64,000 nucleotides of DNA from positions 30,774-94,773 of the forward strand of contig NW_004190436.2 of NCBI RefSeq assembly GCF_000224145.3, written 5' to 3'. Below the pieces are notes generated by a model. It was not told the origin of the DNA. It saw nothing but the letters and a program-made list of their open reading frames with translations, and made no database searches. Made by a program: the position numbers and the translations under genes. This document shows positions 61,701 through 64,000 of this stretch, piece after piece (the first letter of the stretch is position 1; each line of letters starts with the position of its first letter). The DNA comes from Ciona intestinalis (lineage: Eukaryota > Chordata > Ascidiacea > Phlebobranchia > Cionidae).

Positions 61701-63101
61701 GCACCAAAGGCATTTAATTGTTAATGGCTTAGATTTATTTTCAAATAAACAGAAATTTAGAAATACCCAGCAATATTAAAAAAATGTTGGTTATTTGCCA
61801 AAAACCTTTTAGTCTGCCCTAAAACCAAGTTGGTAATAATTTTATCAAAATAAAGAAATTCAGATTTTCTAAAAAACATAATATTTACACTAATCTTTAT
61901 TACAAAACCATCTTTAAAACAATGTTAATTATAACATCACAGGGAACATGTATGTTTGAATATCAACCATTGAAAGTTGGTGAAGGAACGGGCAAGTTAG
62001 TTCTCACGAACAGTGAGCTTGGTTCGTATACATACGACCTTGTGTTACGAGCCACACCAGCAGCTCCTGAGAAAACATCATATTTTAAAACTGCTCTGGG
62101 CGGAAGTTATTCAGTGAATATCAAATTTCAAAATTACGCAAAGCAGAAATCTGATTACATTTGCAAGGTGGGTAGATTTCCTGTTTTGTAAAAGGAATTG
62201 TTTTTACGTTTTTGTTAAACTTTTTTTTTTTTTTTAAATATAAAGTTTTTATAAAAAAAAAAAATTGTGTGCAAAAAACAGAAAACTTAAAATTATTTGT
62301 AAGGGAATGGAATTTTACAAAAATTAAATTATAGAAAAAATAATAAAAATCCTTTTTTCCATTCTAGATTGACAGTCCTGAGTGGAGTTGTGAGAAGAGC
62401 ATCACTGCTGCTCCTGCATCCTCCGGAAGCGGAACCGAAGTCACACTTGATGTCACGTACGAACCCATGGAGATTGGGGAATCCCGGGCTCGTTTATATG
62501 TGACATCACAGATAGGGGGCGAATATATCTTCCCACTAGAGGGCAAGTGTGGGCCACCCAAACCTCTTGGACCTTTCGTGGTGAGAAACAAATCAAATGT
62601 TTCGATTCCTTTCCGCAATGTCTTTCCAACAACAACTCATTTCACTTTCCAGGTTGGTTTTATTTTAGGTTAAAGTTAAGTTTTGTGATTGATTAATTTA
62701 TTTATTTATTAATAATAACTCAATTGTCTTTCTGAAGGTAATTAATCAGAAAAATATTGAAAAGCAAAGTTTTATCCATGATCTCACATAACTTATGTTT
62801 ATATTTGTATAATTTCAATTATGTTGTTTTATTCTATCTAATGTTACAAAATACATCAATGAACACTAAAATAATCGTTACTATGATGTCACAGATTGAC
62901 AACCCGCTATTTTCGGTCAAACCCGCCGAATCAATTCGATCAAAGAAGACGCACAATATATCTGTGTCTTTCGAGGGTGGTCCTGCACCTGGTTCTGTTG
63001 TGACTGGAAAGTTAACTCTTTCATGTGTTCGTACGGCTCGTAACCCCACAACTTGGGTGTTTTACCTGAAGGGAATTACCCCAGAGCAAACCTTGCTGTG
63101 A
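12441..63101 (+). CDS. HYDIN: HYDIN, axonemal central pair apparatus protein (complete, 93 coding exons)
   Basis: This is a giant protein of the ciliary central pair, needed for normal beating of motile cilia and flagella. I placed 93 coding exons. Each junction keeps phase, and the total is 5,296 residues, close to vertebrate HYDIN (about 5,100). Recalled vertebrate sequence matches in order from end to end, including LLDMSETTHQK, a GPPTSGKT Walker A, GLGPKGPPIPPPA and DPNTRVIEF. The start is ATG 12441 (AACAAGGACACAAAATGC context); an in-frame ATG at 12375 is upstream but lies right after the acceptor. The stop is TGA 63099-63101. Layout: ASH domains (residues 1-1950), linker, P-loop module (about 2062-2382), charged linker, ASH domains to the end. 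Four surplus bases break the frame: N 27099, one in 27784-27787, 27830, and one in 56451-56457. Exon blocks follow as separate entries. Confidence 0.97.
15117..15241 (+). repeat. 30-bp minisatellite ending at exon 6 acceptor
   Basis: Four units of 29-30 bp, starting AATGTTTTCCAATATTATT, begin at 15117, 15147, 15177 and 15207. The last supplies the T-rich tract and runs into CCCAACAG at 15241, the acceptor of HYDIN exon 6. Confidence 0.75.
16972..19687 (+). CDS. HYDIN: HYDIN exons 9-14 (residues ~418-747)
   Basis: Exons: 16972-17190, 17491-17723, 18196-18338, 18784-18905, 19203-19361 and 19574-19687. They encode three successive ASH-type domains, recognisable by FDVIDIGNVFASSSHTYE, FDVPRLRFGTVSYGFNHTK and TPHLDFGRCFINHPY, each followed by the asparagine turn (LVNKGD, LVNTSL, LVNDTD). 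Matches to vertebrate HYDIN are close (for example GPTFHF…VPMTF.LRIPG). The acceptors of exons 10 and 12 lie right after SINE tails (17398-17485; AAGTTACATTCATTCATT at 18741). The intron after exon 14 begins with a dispersed repeat (19704-19850) and has a minus-strand SINE at 20110-20290. Confidence 0.95.
20402..24839 (+). CDS. HYDIN: HYDIN exons 15-22 (residues ~748-1221)
   Basis: Exons: 20402-20566, 21065-21217, 21540-21643, 22007-22283, 22774-22886, 23428-23686, 23990-24178 and 24679-24839. ASH-type domains include MNWGQTEVLTPSVKTVEL, VSLGPHFAKSKCIRRFRL and FDKSTIDFGCILNDTEVARY. The last is among the best conserved parts of HYDIN (DFGCILNDTE is identical to the vertebrate protein as I recall it). 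Exon 19 opens with a short AAPPPPPEP run. Introns hold minus-strand SINEs at 20650-20765, 21690-21925, 22891-23010 and 24505-24670, and a plus-strand piece at 24250-24345; the rest is AT-rich with nothing recognised. Confidence 0.95.
25164..26210 (+). CDS. HYDIN: HYDIN exons 23-24, acidic linker (residues ~1221-1385)
   Basis: Exons: 25164-25431 and 25986-26210. The encoded segment is low-complexity, rich in Glu, Pro and Ser (PAEPEPQVKIEEPLPEVVAL; later ERRRTASRISSRSQ), and replaces a similarly variable linker in vertebrate HYDIN. The exon 24 donor was chosen at 26211 because it joins VEE to VFDILPLYG, matching the vertebrate order; a second GT at 26219 would break the frame. Just before exon 23 is a minus-strand SINE (24970-25130) whose open frame could be mistaken for exon. 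Exon 24 is followed by a 44-bp tandem array (26250-26424). Confidence 0.9.
26250..26424 (+). repeat. 44-bp tandem array from MITE ends
   Basis: TATAGTAGGTTGGGG-like starts recur at 26250, 26294, 26338 and 26381, spacing 44, 44 and 43. Each unit is the left end of the MITE family seen at 3295-4499. The array is followed by more MITE interior (TTGTTAATTGTTAAAAACATTG near 26470). It lies in the HYDIN intron after exon 24. Confidence 0.65.
26597..31641 (+). CDS. HYDIN: HYDIN exons 25-34 (residues ~1386-1947), with frame breaks
   Basis: Exons: 26597-26697, 27000-27109, 27619-27836, 28056-28310, 28727-28875, 29282-29418, 29891-30027, 30264-30455, 30925-31074 and 31402-31641. ASH-type domains include FDRADVDFGKTMFDQVAVGE, TDYLLDFGYVVLGNVRSH, VSNDVVDFEDVQCGQCKVV and FEPNLVEFGPILPHGVG. 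Exon 26 has an N at 27099 that adds a base inside DFGKT. Exon 27 has two surplus bases (in 27784-27787 and at 27830): homology runs in three successive frames, LKPSSGHV, then VLYLPGIPEHVHKS, then FE. Removing them restores length and phase exactly. The intron after exon 28 holds a long foldback (28559-28695). The intron after exon 34 starts with a (TA)n tract. Confidence 0.93.
28559..28695. repeat. Long foldback in HYDIN intron
   Basis: Arms 28559-28616 and 28631-28695 pair over most of their length around a 14-base A-rich loop. The inner pairing TCAAATACTG…TAGTCACCAG with CTGGTGATTGG…CAGTATTTGG is the strongest, and the outer ends GGGC…GAGTTA and TAACTCTCTAGCCC also pair. It could be a foldback element or a hairpin RNA source. 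The rest of the intron shows nothing else. Confidence 0.6.
31680..31735. repeat. (TA)n microsatellite
   Basis: An almost pure TA run with one ACTACT break begins about 40 bp after the donor of HYDIN exon 34. It creates a spurious open frame of alternating Tyr and Ile downstream of that exon. Confidence 0.9.
32255..33319 (+). CDS. HYDIN: HYDIN exons 35-37, acidic linker (residues ~1948-2062)
   Basis: Exons: 32255-32420, 32857-32954 and 33241-33319. The first part is conserved (MMKGYDEHSNLLLPPRRCGE matches vertebrate LKGYDSYNTLLLPPRNPGE) and ends the first ASH series. The rest is acidic and variable (GDETEDDTADVDVAPSSVG). It leads into the P-loop module. Introns of about 435 and 285 bp are AT-rich with no repeat recognised. 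Confidence 0.92.
33630..36975 (+). CDS. HYDIN: HYDIN exons 38-44, P-loop NTPase-like module (residues ~2062-2382)
   Basis: Exons: 33630-33776, 34226-34326, 34575-34688, 35310-35448, 35830-35963, 36249-36389 and 36792-36975. SAAIARHLGIDLSPEGRAAR leads to a Walker A motif, HGPPTSGKT (G2106-T2113), whose glycine codon is split by a phase-1 intron. GVVFDGLETLF (D2331) fits the place of a Walker B-like strand, and ELLVEI or ERIQ helices precede it (LPEDLLVEIISERIQ). The layout resembles small nucleotide kinases, as noted for vertebrate HYDIN; catalytic activity is not shown by sequence. Exons 41-42 encode a low-complexity insert between the two motifs. Introns hold a MITE-like piece (35975-36105), a dispersed repeat (35528-35625) and a SINE (36403-36665). 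Confidence 0.94.
37395..41005 (+). CDS. HYDIN: HYDIN exons 45-52, charged coiled-coil and proline-rich linker (residues ~2382-2880)
   Basis: Exons: 37395-37536, 37636-37778, 38099-38276, 38572-38807, 39125-39315, 39655-39810, 40174-40400 and 40784-41005. Exons 45-46 and 49 encode Glu/Arg/Lys-rich helices (EKERLERERQEKERAEKEKA) likely to form a single helix or coiled coil. Between them is the conserved LFDLSLKDLSNVLEHWDRSQ. Exon 51 encodes GLGLGPKGPPIPPPAMFSV, almost identical in vertebrates and a likely binding site. Exon 52 is basic and serine-rich (GRKSSPRRSRRGSTDGG). The acceptor of exon 51 follows a SINE-type ATTCATTC tail directly. SINE pieces lie at 38410-38500 (minus) and 39485-39625 (plus). 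Confidence 0.93.
41523..45380 (+). CDS. HYDIN: HYDIN exons 53-61 (residues ~2880-3378)
   Basis: Exons: 41523-41813, 42118-42277, 42711-42869, 43075-43287, 43539-43738, 44082-44184, 44596-44724, 44862-44987 and 45269-45380. The second ASH series begins here: FSSEELGQFDQTLNFEI, EFGPLLCGKTRERYKEG, LDRKHLHFDKVLLHRKDTR, MSFPKGADGGLDFGTIRV and FPSTDINFGPMVINTKKT. Exon 61 encodes a basic, serine-rich stretch (RPMVLGGRRAKSRDGSSSS). The intron after exon 54 has a dispersed repeat (42515-42650). The intron before exon 58 has a tRNA-like SINE head near 43805-43895. The intron before exon 61 has a plus-strand SINE (45035-45255) whose CATTCACTCACTC tail abuts the acceptor. Confidence 0.95.
45700..46015 (-). 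mobile_element. Composite SINE with internal 50-N gap
   Basis: This is a minus-strand copy: tail (ACGACAGTCGTTAGCACACAGG, TTACGAGTTACCATATG), a gap at 45782-45831, then body (GTTAAGTGTCTTGCCAAGG) and tRNA-like head near 45990-46015. It lies wholly within the HYDIN intron before exon 62. Confidence 0.75.
46094..51155 (+). CDS. HYDIN: HYDIN exons 62-70 (residues ~3378-3898)
   Basis: Exons: 46094-46260, 46718-46888, 47273-47383, 47764-47937, 48288-48500, 49019-49172, 49757-49926, 50397-50685 and 51043-51155. Conserved landmarks are GTFTVYPGFGTILPGG, NVVVGRKSYARFKISNTNK, HDIFEVEPSKIQIQPHN and EITGEGNLPRVTVMSP. Exon 69 carries a Gly/Ser-rich linker (SSGGSGGRGE) before MFGDCDVGVAKDRSFMLTNH. A 50-base gap (45782-45831) in the intron before exon 62 falls in a minus-strand SINE (45700-46015) and does not touch coding sequence. 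Minus-strand SINE pieces lie at 48080-48230, 48560-48670 and 49280-49480; a plus-strand tail (50265-50375) ends 20 bp before exon 69. Confidence 0.95.
51615..55919 (+). CDS. HYDIN: HYDIN exons 71-79 (residues ~3899-4381)
   Basis: Exons: 51615-51710, 52111-52271, 52586-52723, 52996-53163, 53457-53681, 54092-54230, 54563-54728, 55242-55389 and 55712-55919. Landmarks: DWDDRMRTVKWVDV, TSITFKDTLMFQARLFE, MPYCHFDLPESDYLSSSRRN, DPNTRVIEFNSIGVNVKN, NPTSSTYSFRW and LSASHINFNDLLVGR. Exon 75 is noticeably GC-richer than its neighbours. Intron content: dispersed repeats (50805-50890, 51778-51870), SINEs at 52790-52960 (plus), 53770-53940 (minus) and 54813-55165 (plus, nearly complete with both tail types), and a short TA tract near 54030. 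Confidence 0.95.
54813..55165 (+). mobile_element. Composite SINE, near complete, with second tail type
   Basis: The tRNA-like head (TGGCTCAGTGGTTTAGGCGAC, B-box GGTTCGATGCTC) is followed by the body (CCTTGGTCAAGACACTTTAA) and TGTGGTAACTTGTAAGC. It then continues into CCAAATACCAGGTCCTTGAC and ACCTCACCCATAAAGAATA. The latter is the alternative 3' end also seen at 36403-36665 and 2805-2880, so at least two 3' ends are attached to one head. Confidence 0.7.
56238..59942 (+). CDS. HYDIN: HYDIN exons 80-87 (residues ~4382-4876), frame break in exon 80
   Basis: Exons: 56238-56484, 56752-56921, 57228-57426, 57748-58017, 58494-58663, 58842-58896, 59210-59374 and 59733-59942. Exon 80 reads in frame through MVPAGSREEMFVNFSTNSFG, then needs a shift by one (surplus base in 56451-56457) to give IAPVEMTAK, which joins VTDGPNYLCHVIG of exon 81. 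Read straight it would stop at TAA just before the donor. Later landmarks: FDSHDFGACFIYRAGMPI, KLVKFGALRVGQAVKHI, ITLDQDSIPFGAVMQRSR and SNRTNQRWTLHPVIDGEYW. Exon 85 is only 55 nt. The exon 87 acceptor lies at the end of a short tandem repeat. Confidence 0.94.
60360..63101 (+). CDS. HYDIN: HYDIN exons 88-93, C-terminus (residues ~4877-5296)
   Basis: Exons: 60360-60523, 60956-61106, 61373-61603, 61943-62167, 62368-62652 and 62895-63101. Landmarks are FPLPDGLGLLYNLQGQADPP, VPCKTAYVELLSVANWL, KGLDYIDVPGSVKRDYKL, LPPQFAVPANSEGTC and VSFEGGPAPGSVV, ending FYLKGITPEQTLL then TGA. The vertebrate protein ends at YYLKGITL, so the ends agree to within a few residues. The acceptor of exon 90 has a 12-base C-run instead of the usual T-rich tract. 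The last intron (62653-62894) is partly duplicated downstream together with the start of exon 93. Confidence 0.96.
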
Positions 63102-63172
63102 TAGCTTTTTGTAAATAGAATTTTGTTTCCGAAACATTCAAGAAAATTTATTTTTGTAAAGTTGAATTTTAT

Positions 63173-63246
63173 ATTAAAGTGTTTAGATCCTTATTGATGC
63201 TGTGGTATTGCGAAGTATTCATTTATTAAAAACACAAAGAAATAAA
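63173..63246 (+). terminator. HYDIN: HYDIN polyadenylation signals
   Basis: ATTAAA at 63173-63178 and AATAAA at 63241-63246 lie 72 and 140 bp after the stop. The second is the canonical form. Cleavage is expected shortly after one of them, which would leave the duplicated exon downstream outside the normal transcript. Confidence 0.55.
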
Positions 63247-63403
63247 ACAAACATTTTAAAAATCTTGTTTTTTTTGTGAAGTTTGTTCAATTTATCTTTA
63301 TTAAGAAAATAAATATTGTTCGCAGTTTGTCAGGGCTTAGGGTGATTTAAGACAGTTTATGGCAGTTTGTTGTTTTTCATCCTTAATATTACATAACTCA
63401 CCT

Positions 63404-63685
63404 GATCTCACATAACTTACCTATTTCATTCTGTTGTCATATTCTACCTAAAGATCAATGAACACTAAAATAGTTGTTACTGTGATGTCACAGATCGACA
63501 TCCCATCGTTTTCGGTCAAACACGCCGAATCAATTCGATCAAAGAAGACGCACAATATATCTGTGTCTTTCGAGGGTGGTCCTGCACCTGGTTCTGTTGT
63601 GACTGGAAAGTTAAAATGTGTTCGCACGGCAATTAGTGCTCGAAGTTATTTTCACTTCATAAAAAAAGTGTGTTTTCCCCTTTGA
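63404..63685 (+). pseudogene. Partial duplicate of HYDIN last intron and exon 93
   Basis: The segment repeats the 3' part of the last intron (GATCTCACATAACTTA; ATCAATGAACACTAAAATA) and the start of exon 93 from its acceptor. The copied exon starts at 63494 after GATGTCACAG and matches for about 140 bp (SFEGGPAPGSVVTGKL). It lacks two codons relative to the original and then diverges into an unrelated tail that stays open to TGA 63683-63685. It could be a dead partial duplicate or an alternative last exon, since the acceptor and frame are intact. Confidence 0.8.
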
Positions 63686-63854
63686 GTAAAGTGTGGCGTT
63701 TGGTATATAGATCACAGTTCGCTGAAGTATACACAAAACAAAATGACGTCTCATTTGTTTCAACCTAAAGTTTCTTAGTAATATTACCGTTATGCGTATT
63801 AGTTTGTATAAATTATCAAACTTGGTCCACGTTAAAGTTTATACAGCGAAATTT

Positions 63855-64000
63855 AACTATCGTACCATTACCCAACTATTGTACCAATACCCATCTATCG
63901 TACCATTACCTAACTATCGTACCATTACCCAACTATCGTACCATTACCTAACTATCGTACCAATACCTAACTATCGTAATTTACCCAACTATCGTACTAT
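63855..64000. repeat. 19-bp minisatellite, truncated by window end
   Basis: Nearly eight units of about 19 bp of the form AACTATCGTACCATTACCC (variants CCAATACCT, CCATTACCT) run to the last base. No unique spacers separate them, so it is a simple tandem array and not a CRISPR. The true length is unknown. Confidence 0.9.

Noticed and set aside
63855..64000. CRISPR-like array
   Set aside because: Units are head to tail with no spacers, in an animal genome.

Overview
The window reads as nuclear DNA of an ascidian tunicate, most likely Ciona. It is AT-rich, with short exons and compact introns. The introns are filled with tRNA-headed composite SINEs whose tails end in ATTC-rich repeats, with small TATAGTAGGGTGGGG-ended MITEs, and with a Ty3/Gypsy-type LTR fragment. 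These resemble families reported from Ciona intestinalis, but I cannot align them here, so the species is inferred. Every gene I can support is on the + strand.

Layout. (1) 1-8491: exons of one or two multi-exon genes I do not recognise (basic, lysine-rich, partly coiled-coil). The 5' end is outside the window, repeats are dense, and there is a 50-base gap. (2) 8492-10187: mobile-element territory, with an LTR, a tRNA-Ser-type primer binding site, a gag start cut by a 125-base gap, and a terminal-inverted-repeat element carrying tRNA-like A/B boxes and a TTAGGGG array. (3) 10188-11324: a nine-finger C2H2 zinc-finger protein. (4) 11325-12440: its 3' flank, then the presumed HYDIN promoter, with a forkhead-type site and a full RFX X-box. 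(5) 12441-63101: a complete HYDIN gene. (6) 63102-64000: 3' UTR signals, a partial duplication of the last HYDIN exon, and a 19-bp minisatellite running off the end.

HYDIN is the central content. I placed 93 coding exons. They keep splice phase throughout and sum to 15,891 nt (5,296 residues plus stop) once four surplus bases are discounted: one N at 27099, two +1 shifts in exon 27 and one in exon 80. The protein has the vertebrate layout: many ASH/MSP-type beta-sandwich domains, a central P-loop NTPase-like module, a charged coiled-coil and proline-rich linker, and a second long run of ASH domains. HYDIN is a central-pair (C2b projection) protein of motile cilia, and the RFX X-box upstream fits that role.

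I found no CRISPR array, operon of bacterial type, or clearly undescribed multi-gene system. The points most worth a second look are the clustered frame breaks, the X-box, the candidate AT-AC intron, the duplicated terminal exon with a conserved splice acceptor, the terminal-inverted-repeat element with Pol III boxes and telomere-like repeats, and several splice acceptors built from repeat DNA.
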